A DNA stretch of 64,000 nt from Lamprocystis purpurea DSM 4197. Its GTDB lineage: Bacteria; Pseudomonadota; Gammaproteobacteria; Chromatiales; Chromatiaceae. The position numbers and the translations under genes are program-made. Below the pieces are notes generated by a model. The model was not told where the DNA came from and did no database searches. It saw only the letters and a program-made list of their open reading frames with translations. Below, in pieces: positions 18,275-27,384 of this stretch; position 1 is the stretch's first letter; every line of letters begins with the position of its first letter. The DNA lies in NCBI RefSeq assembly GCF_000379525.1, contig NZ_KB902564.1:1-64000 (forward strand), written 5' to 3'.

Positions 18275-19870
18275 TTAACTGAAGGACGATGTTTGGGGGT
18301 CTGGTCGGCGTTCGTTTGGACTCGGAGCGGCGTGTCCGGATGTAGTGAGACCCGCCATGTTGGCCTGCCGCTCCCAATAGGCGACGAAGCCGATGATGAT
18401 CATGAGCAGTGTCTGATAAGCGACGTCGAACACCAACACATTCTTGTGGGCAAGCGTGATCAGTATGATTGCGATGGCGGGACGAGCCGCACGTAAGGCG
18501 GCAGCGCGCTCCGGTACGTCAGCGTACGCACGTTCGAGGCGACCAGCCGAACGGAACGTCGCCGCCAGCAGGCCTAGGATCAAAAGCAATCCGAACAGGC
18601 CGGTCTCCCACAGCAGGGCGACGACGGCGGTGTTACCGATATTCTGTTTGAGGTTGATGACCACGGGAATGCCGTCAGCCAGCGCGCTTGCTGTCTCGCG
18701 ATAAGGTGTTTCGATGTCGCCGACGCGCGTATAGCCGAGGCCATGTCCGATGAGCGTGCCCTTGATGTCGACAAGTCCATGCCGATCGATCCAGAACTTA
18801 AACCCGCCGAAGCGCGACAGTTCATCGCCGACCTCATCATTTGCGATGTTGTATTGGTAGGTCCAGTGAATCAGGTCCTGAATGCTTTCCAGTCGTGCCG
18901 TACTCGGAGCATGGAGGACGAAGGATGTCATGAGGGCGATAAGCAGCAGTGATACGGGAAGCAGCGCCAGCAGGAACCGAAGGGGTCGTTGTATCAAGTC
19001 CTTCCCATATAGTACCGCAAAGACCGCCAGTAGGTAGATGACGGAGACCTTCGCCTCGTTGACAAAGATGGGTAGTGTCAGCGGCGCGGAAAGCAGGAAG
19101 AGTCTGACCGTTGAAATGACGTTGAGTTGACGCGCGGCGATCAGCCCTGCGATGACCATCGCCAGAAAAGCATTCAGGACTGCGTTCGCCCCGCCGCCTT
19201 GCATGCTGGCGCCAAAACTCCCTGCCACGACATCGATGGGAACGATGCCGTTGCCAATATGCGCGCGCGCCGGAACGAGGAACAGGAACTGGTGTAAAAC
19301 GAAAGGCAGTTGCAGGAAGGCGATCACAAGAAACACGCGCGGCAGCCGATCGATCACGTTTGGCGGCCACGGAATGAAGGCAAGGGCAATCAACAACCCC
19401 CAGACCTGAAAATAGCCTTTGAATCCGACGATAAATCGCGTTGGGAGAAACTGGGAAAAGGCGCTGGCGAGAGTGACGGCAGCGAAAAAGCCGAGTGCCC
19501 ACCAGATCACACTGGGGACCGGCCGCCAGCCGGGGTTGGGCCCTAATCCCGGGGTTCCCCATACCGCATACAAGGCGAGCAGGATGGCAATCGGCGAGAG
19601 TGCCCAGCGGACCAGTTGCAGTTGCGGCAGATACAGCTTGAACAGACCGCTGATCACCAATGCACCGATAACGGTTCCCCACAGCAGCCACACGGGGCGC
19701 ATGGCGAAGAAGAGTCCGATCAGCGCGGCCGCGGGTGCGATGGCAATCAAAGCGATGCCCGGATTGCCTTGGGCGGCGAGCCAGCCGATTGCACCGGCGG
19801 CTGCCAAACCCGCGGCGCCGATGCCAAGTCCAGTCCCCAGGTCTTTGTCGACACGGCCGTAAACGCCCAT
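18275..19870 (-). CDS. O-antigen polymerase/ligase-like multi-spanning membrane protein
   Basis: A 531-residue protein with roughly a dozen transmembrane segments and one large periplasmic loop (~residues 330-440) containing WIDRHGLVDIKGTLIGHGLGY. That layout is typical of Wzy/EpsL/WaaL-like polymerases and ligases. Motif conservation is too low to say which. The start is ATG at 19870 with GGGAATACC before it; the upstream extension is not membrane-like and overlaps nothing conserved. Its partner directly downstream is the flippase, supporting a Wzx/Wzy-dependent polysaccharide pathway. A GG-N10-GC spacing at 20049-20064 exists but the flanking bases fit poorly. Confidence 0.68.
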   Translation of the reverse strand: MGVYGRVDKDLGTGLGIGAAGLAAAGAIGWLAAQGNPGIALIAIAPAAALIGLFFAMRPVWLLWGTVIGALVISGLFKLYLPQLQLVRWALSPIAILLALYAVWGTPGLGPNPGWRPVPSVIWWALGFFAAVTLASAFSQFLPTRFIVGFKGYFQVWGLLIALAFIPWPPNVIDRLPRVFLVIAFLQLPFVLHQFLFLVPARAHIGNGIVPIDVVAGSFGASMQGGGANAVLNAFLAMVIAGLIAARQLNVISTVRLFLLSAPLTLPIFVNEAKVSVIYLLAVFAVLYGKDLIQRPLRFLLALLPVSLLLIALMTSFVLHAPSTARLESIQDLIHWTYQYNIANDEVGDELSRFGGFKFWIDRHGLVDIKGTLIGHGLGYTRVGDIETPYRETASALADGIPVVINLKQNIGNTAVVALLWETGLFGLLLILGLLAATFRSAGRLERAYADVPERAAALRAARPAIAIILITLAHKNVLVFDVAYQTLLMIIIGFVAYWERQANMAGLTTSGHAAPSPNERRPDPQTSSFS

Positions 19871-20164
19871 GGTATTCCCAGCGCAGTCGTGGCGCATCGG
19901 GGGAAACCGGAGGAACCGGGCACCGAGCGCAGTGAAAAATAATAACACCCGCTCCCGCGAGGGCGTCGCGATCGGGGCCGTCAGCGAATGCCAGGATGTC
20001 CCTGGCCACGCCCCGATATAGCAAAAAACCGGCTGGCGGTCCAGGAATAGCATTTCCTGCACCGTCAGTCGGTTTCATTCGAGGTGGTTCTGGACGTCCC
20101 GCCGTGCATCAGGATCCAGTTCGCCCCAAGGTTTACTGCCTTGGAGCAGGTGGATCGCCGCCGG

Positions 20165-23100
20165 TTACGGGATGCTGCACGTACCCAGGGTTGTCAGATT
20201 TACGGAGTTCGCAAGCGCCGTGCGCACCGCACCGACATAGATCGGTACGCTCGCGGGGGCGTCGACGGTGAAACAGGCATCCGCCGCGGCCGGGAGGGTG
20301 AAATCAACGCCGTCCTGGCCGGTTGCGCCCGAATTCAGCCGGAAGGAAATCCGTGTCGGGTCCGACGTCAAGTCCAATACATCGTTAGCCTCGATGCTGA
20401 ACCCCTGCGGGTTGAGCAGGTTCTGGTCGGCCACAAGGGTTCCCTGGTAAGTGGCCGTGGTACCACCCCCGGTCATCCGAGCACGCCACCGGCCGTTAGT
20501 GCAATCTTTCCACAGGAACACGCCGCGCTCGGTCGCCTGGTTGTACGCCGGTTGGCCGCATGGAGACGCCTCATTGTCGACGATCGTCGCTGTCGCGACG
20601 AGGTTGCCCAGGACGCCGTTCGTCGGACCGCTCAACACCAGGTTGAAAGTCTCCGGACCCTCTGCGAGGACGTCGTCCACCAGCGGCACAGGCACGGTCT
20701 TGCTGATTTGACCCGGTGCGAAGGTGATGGTGCTCAGCGCCAATGCGGCGTAGTCGTTTGGCGCCGTTGCCGTGCCGTCGGCGCTCGCCACGTTCACGCT
20801 CACGGTCGCTGAACTTGCCGCGGAGAGGGTGAGCGTGAAGGCCGCTTCGCCGGTTGGGTCGTTCTCCGCGACGGTGACTGCAGTCGCCGAAATGGTAGGC
20901 GGCAGCAACGAACCGCAGTCGCCCAAGGTTTCCAGGTTGAACGGCGTCGCGACCGACATCCGGGACGCGCCGACATACACGGGGGTTCCCGCTGGTGCGT
21001 CAACGGTAAAGCAGACGTTCGCCTCCGCCGGGAAACTGAAGCCCATGCCGTCCTGTCCGCTGCCGCTGACAACCAACTGGTAGGCGATCCGCGTTGGATC
21101 AGTCGTGTAATCCAGGACATCATTGGCTTCGATGCTGAATCGGGTCACGCCGAGTAGGTTCTGATCAGCGATCACCCGCCCACGATACGTCTTGCTGCTG
21201 GTCCCGCCCCCTGAGACGCGGGTCTGCCACACGCCGGTCGCGCAGTCTTTCCACATGAAAATGCCGGGGTTGGTTGCCGGATTGTAGGTCGGCGCGCCGC
21301 AGGGCGAACCCTCGTCATCGGTGATCGTGACCGTTGCCGACGTGTCCGCGACCAACACATCGGCCGGGTTGCTGAGATTTAACGTGAAGACCTCGGTCGT
21401 CTCCCGGTCCTCATCGTTACGAATTGGAATCTGCAGCGTTTGCGTCGTCTCGCCCGGCGCGAAGGTCACGGTGGTCGGCGGTAATGCCGTGTAGTCGCTT
21501 GGGGCCGTCGCCGTCCCGTCGGCGGTTACGAGGTCCACGCTGACATAGGACTCGCTCGCCTTCGACAAGTTGACCGTGAGGGTCGCCGCGCCGCTCGGTG
21601 TGTCCTCCGCTACGGTGACATCCGCCACCGAGATCAGGGTGCAGGGGCCCAGGGTCCGCGGATCGAAGGGCGGATAGACCGGCGTACGCAGGTATCCGAC
21701 GTACACGGGAGTGCCGGATGGCGCGTCCAGCGTCAGGCAGGTCGCGGCCGTCGCTGCCGGGGTGAAGTCGAATCCGTCCTGCGCGGCACCGCTGACGTTG
21801 AGTGAGTAGCTCACTTGCTTGGGGTCAGTGGTGTAGTCAAGCAAATCAGTGGTCTCGATACTGAAACCCGTCACGCCGCCAATGGCCTGAGTCGATAAGA
21901 CGCTGCCCCGGTAATTGTTGACCGGGCTATTTCCGAAGGTTCGCAAATGCCAGGTTCCCGCCGGGCAGTCCTGCCACAGGAAGGTGCCCGCGTCGGTGTT
22001 CAGATCGAGGGTGGGCGCCGCGCAGCTCGTTGGCACGGTGGACGGAGGGACAGTCCCGGGCAAGACGACCTCCTCGACACCGCCGTTTTCGGTCAGGCGA
22101 TACAGGCGATCCGCGGCGAGGTCGGGAAAGGTTTCAATCAGTGTGCTCGGAGCGGGCCAGCGCACTTCGATATCCACTGTCGTGTTGCCGGCCAGGCCAA
22201 AGTGAATCCGCTGGTGATTTTGAGCCCACCGATGATATCCGCCGTTCTGTTCGCGCAGTTGGGTCTTGCCGCCAGTCGTTGCGTACACGATAGCTCCAAC
22301 CGCGTCGCGATTGGTGGTGATCCCAACCAGGTCGAGCTCGATCCAGTGGTTTCCGTTCCCCTGGTTCTTGAACATGAGGTCAGCGCCGCCGGTGCTCGCT
22401 TCGACCTCCGGGTAGACCGCCAAGCCGTTCGTCACGAAGAGATCCAAGAAGCCGTCCACGTTATAGTCAGCGATGACGACGTTCTCTCCCAGTCCGGCGC
22501 CGACCCCGACCGGACCCTCGGTACCGGTGTTTTGCGCCAGTTCAAAGGTGCCGTCGCCCAGGTTGTCGTAAAAGCGATTCTCGATGTTCGCGACCGCGTC
22601 ACGACAAACGAGATACAGATCGACATCCCCATCGTTGTCGAAGTCTCCGGAAGCGCCGCTGACGCAGGAGATTGGTGTACCCAAGCCGGCGGCGGCGGCG
22701 CCATTCGTGAAAGTGCCGTCCTGATTGACATACAGCACGGGTGCGATGGGCAGATCGCCGGGCTGGCGGCCGGTCATCGTCAGGTCGGAAATGGGGGCGG
22801 TGCTGGTGATGGCGAAATAGACATAATTCCACCGTCCACCAGGAGACATCTGCACGGTCCAGGTCTTGGTTTGGGGCTCGTATCCGATGTAGATACCCTT
22901 GTCAACCGCGGGGTCATGTGGCTGGATGCCGGCATTGTCGGGGTCCGCCGGGGAGAGTTGTGCCACGATCGGACCGCCGCCCGGCTGCGCACCGAGTGCG
23001 TAGCCGGTCGAGCCGATGTGAACATCGAACGGATTTCGCGCGTTCCAGGTGATCAGGAACGACAGGTCGCCGTCAGTGACGAAGCTGAACGCCTTCTCAC

Positions 23101-24043
23101 GTGCATTATCCGTGATGATATTCGCTTCGAGACGGTCATTGTTGTCCCCGGTGATGCTTGCGCCGCTCGGGCGCTGCACTCCCCGGATCACGAGCATGTC
23201 GGTCTGCAAGTCCCCGTTGAAATCGGCGACGACCGAATCCGACGCCAGGCTGGTCGCCGGCAGGATCGATGTCTTGTCGGCGAAGGGTAGCCGGTTGATA
23301 TCGTAGACTTTGTTGGGGAATACTTCCATCCCGGCGCAAATGATATCCAGCGCGTTATCTCCGGTCAGATCCGCCAGTTGCATGTACTGATTGTTGCTGC
23401 ACTGGTGCGCCACGCGCGCATTCGAGCGGACCAGGGTCGACGCCGGTGAGACGTAGGGGACCTGAACAAAGAACTGGCTTACGCCGGCCCCGGTGGAGCC
23501 GCCATGGTTGGACATCGCCCAGTCGAGATGTCCGTCGCGAGTGAAGTCGATCCAAATCGGCATGCGGGCACCCCAGGTGTACCCGGAAAGCCCATAACCC
23601 AACATTTGATCCGAGAGTATCTGGCCGTCGTTGACCAGGAACTGTGTCTTGTCGACCGCGCCAACCGACACGACGAGGTCCTGATCGCCGTCATTGTCAA
23701 AATCGTTCCAGGCAGCGCCATGCTGGTCGGCCTTGGGCGAGGTTCGCCAGGTATCGACTTCAAACCAGCGATCGTCGAAACTGCCGTTAGTCATATTGAG
23801 GTAGAGGCTCGGCCGTGCCCGATGATGGTTGACGAAGAGGTCCGGCCAGCCGTCGCTGTTCTTGTCACCCCAGGACGCACCGTAGGACTCGCCGCTGTAC
23901 ATGACGTTTGCCTGCGGCGTTACGTCTTCGAACTGAACCTGCGCGGATGCCCCCTCCCCAAAGATCAGCAGGGAGCACAGTGGCGCCGCGGTGAGCAGCG
24001 CGGTGAGCGGGGATCGTCCGGTGATAGAACCTCTAAGTATCAT
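20165..24043 (-). CDS. Very large secreted FG-GAP/UnbV (CRTAC1-like) protein with three four-Cys and two Calx-beta domains
   Basis: A 1292-residue exported protein, longest of the three paralogues. ATG at 24043 begins a signal peptide (LLTAAPLCSLLIFGEGASA). FG-GAP-like repeats with GDKNSDGWPDLFVN, DFDNDGDQDLVV and DYNVDGFLDLFV reach residue ~560. The UnbV domain is at ~575-665 (NHWIELDLVG, DAVGAIVYATT, HFGLAGN). Next, four-Cys domain 1 (~690-815), Calx-beta (~820-915), four-Cys domain 2 (~922-1050), Calx-beta (~1055-1155) and four-Cys domain 3 (1162-1292) alternate. Domains 2 and 3 keep WKDC and end in LGDC / LGTC. A sigma-54-type promoter lies about 260 bases upstream. Ca-dependent matrix or adhesin function is inferred. 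Confidence 0.8.
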   Translation of the reverse strand: MILRGSITGRSPLTALLTAAPLCSLLIFGEGASAQVQFEDVTPQANVMYSGESYGASWGDKNSDGWPDLFVNHHRARPSLYLNMTNGSFDDRWFEVDTWRTSPKADQHGAAWNDFDNDGDQDLVVSVGAVDKTQFLVNDGQILSDQMLGYGLSGYTWGARMPIWIDFTRDGHLDWAMSNHGGSTGAGVSQFFVQVPYVSPASTLVRSNARVAHQCSNNQYMQLADLTGDNALDIICAGMEVFPNKVYDINRLPFADKTSILPATSLASDSVVADFNGDLQTDMLVIRGVQRPSGASITGDNNDRLEANIITDNAREKAFSFVTDGDLSFLITWNARNPFDVHIGSTGYALGAQPGGGPIVAQLSPADPDNAGIQPHDPAVDKGIYIGYEPQTKTWTVQMSPGGRWNYVYFAITSTAPISDLTMTGRQPGDLPIAPVLYVNQDGTFTNGAAAAGLGTPISCVSGASGDFDNDGDVDLYLVCRDAVANIENRFYDNLGDGTFELAQNTGTEGPVGVGAGLGENVVIADYNVDGFLDLFVTNGLAVYPEVEASTGGADLMFKNQGNGNHWIELDLVGITTNRDAVGAIVYATTGGKTQLREQNGGYHRWAQNHQRIHFGLAGNTTVDIEVRWPAPSTLIETFPDLAADRLYRLTENGGVEEVVLPGTVPPSTVPTSCAAPTLDLNTDAGTFLWQDCPAGTWHLRTFGNSPVNNYRGSVLSTQAIGGVTGFSIETTDLLDYTTDPKQVSYSLNVSGAAQDGFDFTPAATAATCLTLDAPSGTPVYVGYLRTPVYPPFDPRTLGPCTLISVADVTVAEDTPSGAATLTVNLSKASESYVSVDLVTADGTATAPSDYTALPPTTVTFAPGETTQTLQIPIRNDEDRETTEVFTLNLSNPADVLVADTSATVTITDDEGSPCGAPTYNPATNPGIFMWKDCATGVWQTRVSGGGTSSKTYRGRVIADQNLLGVTRFSIEANDVLDYTTDPTRIAYQLVVSGSGQDGMGFSFPAEANVCFTVDAPAGTPVYVGASRMSVATPFNLETLGDCGSLLPPTISATAVTVAENDPTGEAAFTLTLSAASSATVSVNVASADGTATAPNDYAALALSTITFAPGQISKTVPVPLVDDVLAEGPETFNLVLSGPTNGVLGNLVATATIVDNEASPCGQPAYNQATERGVFLWKDCTNGRWRARMTGGGTTATYQGTLVADQNLLNPQGFSIEANDVLDLTSDPTRISFRLNSGATGQDGVDFTLPAAADACFTVDAPASVPIYVGAVRTALANSVNLTTLGTCSIP

Positions 24044-24305
24044 GGTATGGCCCTGTAAACGAGGATTACGTAAATTGTGACTCGATGACCGCGAGGCGAA
24101 AGCCGCTGACGGCAAAGGATGGGCGGCTCGCGGGAACCGGGAATGGCCGCCGCTGTTTTTCATCCATCGCGGATGGGTTGCGGCTGCTCGCGGTCCCGCC
24201 ATCACGGCGTTCCTGCCGCAACCTCAAGCTGGCGGTGACACATCAGGAGTCGGGGCAGTGTGACGGGCCGCAGCGAGGATGGGGGAACGCTATTGGTTTA
24301 TATCT

Positions 24306-24321
24306 AGCAAAAAGCAAGCCA
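24306..24321 (-). promoter_or_regulatory. Sigma-54 (-24/-12) promoter
   Basis: The minus-strand sequence TGGCTTGCTTTTTGCT keeps TGGC-N8-TTGC and the exact GG-N10-GC spacing. It would start transcription near 24295 towards the large secreted-protein gene, with a leader of about 250 bases. A second such promoter points the other way 340 bases to the right. Confidence 0.68.
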
Positions 24322-24370
24322 ACCGTCACGGATGAAGACCCGGTTGGGCCCTTGATCGTCGTTCCGGCCT

Positions 24371-24447
24371 TAGGGTGGACAAACGACAGTGCAGTCCACC
24401 GCAGCCCGCGCCGCCGCTGGTGGACTGCGCGGCGCTTGTCTACCCTA
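24371..24447. repeat. Long imperfect hairpin between divergent promoters
   Basis: TAGGGTGGACAA (24371-24382) pairs with TTGTCTACCCTA (24436-24447), one mismatch. Inside, GCAGTCCACC (24391-24400) pairs perfectly with GGTGGACTGC (24419-24428). The whole 77-base unit can form a cruciform or a strong RNA hairpin and looks like a REP/REPIN-type repeat. It sits between the two divergent sigma-54 promoters. Confidence 0.6.
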
Positions 24448-24664
24448 GGATCCCGCGTGGCCGTAACCGTGAGCAAGGCCCCCGGCTGACTCAGGCGCCG
24501 GCGGATTTCCGGCGCGCACGCGGGCGACTGCAATTCTGTATCGCTGATGAAGCAGTTTCTGATGAAGCAGTTTGCTCAGTTCGCTCGTTTGTTACCGATC
24601 GCGAAGTTTCGGCGTCGGGCAAGGCGTCGTCAGCAGTCGCGGCCCGCCGCGGCACAGGATTTAG

Positions 24665-24680
24665 TGGCGCAACCTTTGCG
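24665..24680 (+). promoter_or_regulatory. Sigma-54 (-24/-12) promoter
   Basis: TGGCGCAACCTTTGCG keeps TGGC-N8-TTGC with exact GG-N10-GC spacing. Predicted start is near 24691, about 134 bases before the ATG of the pectate-lyase-like gene. Confidence 0.65.
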
Positions 24681-24824
24681 TTCACATTTTGGGCCTGGTT
24701 AGTCGCTAAGCGTCAAGGAGTACGCGAGGCCTGTTGTGATTTCGTCACATCTTTTGCCGTTTCGCTTGTCCGGCGTGCCGGGTCTTCGTCAAATTGCTTT
24801 GCGTTTTGATGCTGGAGTTCGATT

Positions 24825-26960
24825 GTGCAACGATTTCCAAAAACTCAACCGTGGTGCTGGGTCGCATTCCTGGCTCTCGTGGTGTATGCCGGTGTCGGTT
24901 TCGGGGCCGGCGAAGCCTTGGACCCGGACGATCCGCTGGTTCAGCGAGGTCTCGTCTCGGTCAGTGCTTTCGGGGCGACGGCGAACGACGATACCGACGA
25001 TACCGCGGCGATCCTCAAAGCCTTGGCGACTGCACGAGACCGCGGTATGGTCACTTACTTTGCCTCCGGGACCTACCTGGTCTCGGACACGCTGACCTGC
25101 TTTCAGCGGGCGACCCACAACGGTCGCCGGCACGTGCTGGAGCGCCGCAAGCCGTGTGCTATGGTCGGCGCGGGGAATGGCGAGCGGTCCGTGTTGCGCT
25201 TGATTCCTGGAGCGCCGGGTTTTAACGATCCGGAGCGCCCGAAACCGCTGGTTTGGTTCTGGGCGCAGCCCGACCGTGGAGCGCGGGCCGCCAGCGTTGA
25301 TCCACTGGACGGCGATCCGGGCATCTCGTTCAATCAGGTCATCAAGGGGATCGACATCGACCTCCGTGCCGCGGGCAATGCAGGCGCCGTCGGCATCCGC
25401 CACGCGGGTTCCCAAGGTTCGACCATTGAAGACATCAGCATATTTGCGGATGGAGCCTTCTCCGGCCTGTATGACACGCCTGGACAAGGAGGCGGGGTTT
25501 ATGACCTTCGCGTGTATGGTGGACGTTATGGAGTCTATGCGACCGCGGCCTCCCGGTATCCGCTCCTGGTCGGCTGTCGATTCCTCCGCCAGGATACTGC
25601 CGCCATCGATTGGTCCGGGAATGTCGTGTTTGTGATGGTCGGCTTTCTGATCGAAAATGCATCATCCAGACCAGTGCTCACCTTACGGGAGCGCGGACCG
25701 GTCTTCAGTCGCGGATTCGTGTTGGTTGATGGGGTGATAGAGTCCGCGGGTCCGTTGGCCGTCGACAATACGGCCGGAAAAGCCCTAACGCTCACCAACG
25801 TATACTTCAAGACCAACGGGGCCAGTGTCAAGAGCGCGTACAAACCGCCGGTGCCGACGGCGGGCTTGTGGACGCGGATCCTGGAGTACAGTTATACCGG
25901 TACCGGCTATTTGTCGATGATCAACGGCGAGACTCACTCCGCCGGGTATGAAGTCATTCAGGCCGCGGCGAGTGCTCCACCCGCGACTGACGCGCTGATC
26001 CGGCGCCACTTATGGGAAGTCGGTTTTCCGTCGTTCGATGACCCGGAGGTGGTGGACGTTCGCCGTTTTGGTGCTATCCCGGATGACCTTATCGATGATA
26101 CCGATGCGATCCAGAAAGCCTTGGATAAGAATGCCAAGGTATTGTTGCCAAAAGGGGTTTTTCTCTTGAATCGGCCGCTTGTGTTGGGGCCTTCCAACGC
26201 GTTGCTCGGTATCGGAAAGACCATCTCAGTACTGCGCGAGAGCACCCGCTGGGTGGCTGGTTCAGGAAAGGCGCTGGTTACCACGGTTGCTGACGCGAAT
26301 GCGCGGCCATCGCTCTCATTTGTCTTGCTTGAGACCCTGTCGACTGCCCGTGCGGCGGTGGATTGGCGTGCTGGGTCCGCATCGAGCGTGCGCGATATCA
26401 TGGCGGGTCCTATCGCGTCTTATTACGGAGAAAAGATCAGCAATCCTGGCCATACATTCCGTATCTCCGGAACAGGCGGCGGGCGCTGGTACGCGATTGC
26501 CGCGGAATGGGGTCACTTGCATGGGGCCACCTATGATCCAAACTACTCTCACCTGCTGGTCGAGGGTACGAGTCAGGCACTCGCGTTCTACGGTTTGAAC
26601 ATCGAGCGCGATGCCGTTTGGCCGCAGGCCATCATCCGTGATTCAGCCAACATTGACCTATTCTACTTGAAAGTGGAGGCCGATGAATGGCGGGGGGCAA
26701 CGCCTCCCGGCGTGTTACTGATCGAACGCTCCCGTAACATCCGGATATTCGGGATGACCGGAAACGCTCATCCGCCAGGCGCTTCTTTAGTCACGCTCGA
26801 TGGCAGCGATGACGTTATGTTGACTCAGGTCGCGGGATTTCGGCCGAAGGACGATTTTTTTAACGTCGTCGAACTGCGATCGGGCAGTTCTCTGAAGATT
26901 GGCGGTAACACGCCGCTGGCCCTGTTCAAGCGTGAGCGCGGTACCCTAACCCGGCCCTGA
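24825..26960 (+). CDS. Secreted pectate-lyase-superfamily (right-handed beta-helix) protein
   Basis: A 711-residue exported protein; the N-terminus is a signal peptide (WVAFLALVVYAGVGFGAG). Two Pectate_lyase_3-like segments are seen: VSVSAFGATANDDTDDTAAI at residue ~45 and VVDVRRFGAIPDDLIDDTDA at ~409. Each leads into a beta-helix (YFASGTYLVSDTL and LLPKGVFLLNRPLVL). This twin arrangement is typical of phage tailspike-like lyases and polysaccharide epimerases or lyases of exopolysaccharide loci. Catalytic residues cannot be assigned by eye. It probably acts on the locally made polysaccharide. A -24/-12 promoter lies upstream. Confidence 0.72.
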   Translation: MQRFPKTQPWCWVAFLALVVYAGVGFGAGEALDPDDPLVQRGLVSVSAFGATANDDTDDTAAILKALATARDRGMVTYFASGTYLVSDTLTCFQRATHNGRRHVLERRKPCAMVGAGNGERSVLRLIPGAPGFNDPERPKPLVWFWAQPDRGARAASVDPLDGDPGISFNQVIKGIDIDLRAAGNAGAVGIRHAGSQGSTIEDISIFADGAFSGLYDTPGQGGGVYDLRVYGGRYGVYATAASRYPLLVGCRFLRQDTAAIDWSGNVVFVMVGFLIENASSRPVLTLRERGPVFSRGFVLVDGVIESAGPLAVDNTAGKALTLTNVYFKTNGASVKSAYKPPVPTAGLWTRILEYSYTGTGYLSMINGETHSAGYEVIQAAASAPPATDALIRRHLWEVGFPSFDDPEVVDVRRFGAIPDDLIDDTDAIQKALDKNAKVLLPKGVFLLNRPLVLGPSNALLGIGKTISVLRESTRWVAGSGKALVTTVADANARPSLSFVLLETLSTARAAVDWRAGSASSVRDIMAGPIASYYGEKISNPGHTFRISGTGGGRWYAIAAEWGHLHGATYDPNYSHLLVEGTSQALAFYGLNIERDAVWPQAIIRDSANIDLFYLKVEADEWRGATPPGVLLIERSRNIRIFGMTGNAHPPGASLVTLDGSDDVMLTQVAGFRPKDDFFNVVELRSGSSLKIGGNTPLALFKRERGTLTRP

Positions 26961-27249
26961 TCGAGCAAGGTGTAAGGCGGGCGGGTCAGTGATACGGCTT
27001 TGGTCGCAATTGCGCCAAGGTCCACGCCGGGGGGGGGGCGCCCGCCTCCCGCCTCCGTGCTGGCCGGCGGCCCGCGCTCCCGGGAAAATGGCCGGAGCTG
27101 TGATCGAGGCCAATTCAACAGGCTGCGGATGTCTGGCGAAAGACCTGCGATGCAATTAAGATCGGCGGGGGATGATATCAGGCCCGCGGGCGAACCTGGT
27201 TCGGAAACAGCGCGGCCTATTCATGGCTTGGCCTGAGAAAACCGCGAAG
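26961..27249. other. Intergenic region with a ten-G run
   Basis: No gene is supported. A homopolymer of ten G residues occurs at 27029-27038, about 210 bases upstream of the next promoter; such runs can slip. The rest is GC-rich with no palindrome of note. Confidence 0.4.
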
Positions 27250-27265
27250 TGGCATGATAATTGCA
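27250..27265 (+). promoter_or_regulatory. Sigma-54 (-24/-12) promoter
   Basis: TGGCATGATAATTGCA matches TGGCACG-N4-TTGCW at every fixed position but one. It is the best of the four sites in the window. Predicted start is near 27276, about 110 bases upstream of the lipoprotein gene start. Confidence 0.78.
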
Positions 27266-27384
27266 TATTTTAGTGATTGGCAATCATCGGAAGCCGCTCC
27301 AGGTCACAGGCCATTGCTGACGGTGGTCGGGTGAAAGCTGAAGGCAAAGTGTCAAATGATTTTGTAATGACGGAGATTAAGGTG

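Noticed and set aside
20049-20064. GG-N10-GC spacing upstream of the polymerase-like gene
   Set aside because: Only the GG and GC dinucleotides fit; the TGGC and TTGC blocks do not. Such spacing is common by chance in GC-rich DNA.
21947-23290. Plus-strand open frame of 447 codons opposite the largest secreted protein
   Set aside because: Antisense shadow of the repeat-rich gene; no signal, motif or ribosome-binding site.
13861-24043. PEP-CTERM or similar sorting tags on the secreted proteins
   Set aside because: The C-termini end in the four-Cys domain or a beta domain, with no PEP motif, hydrophobic helix or basic tail.
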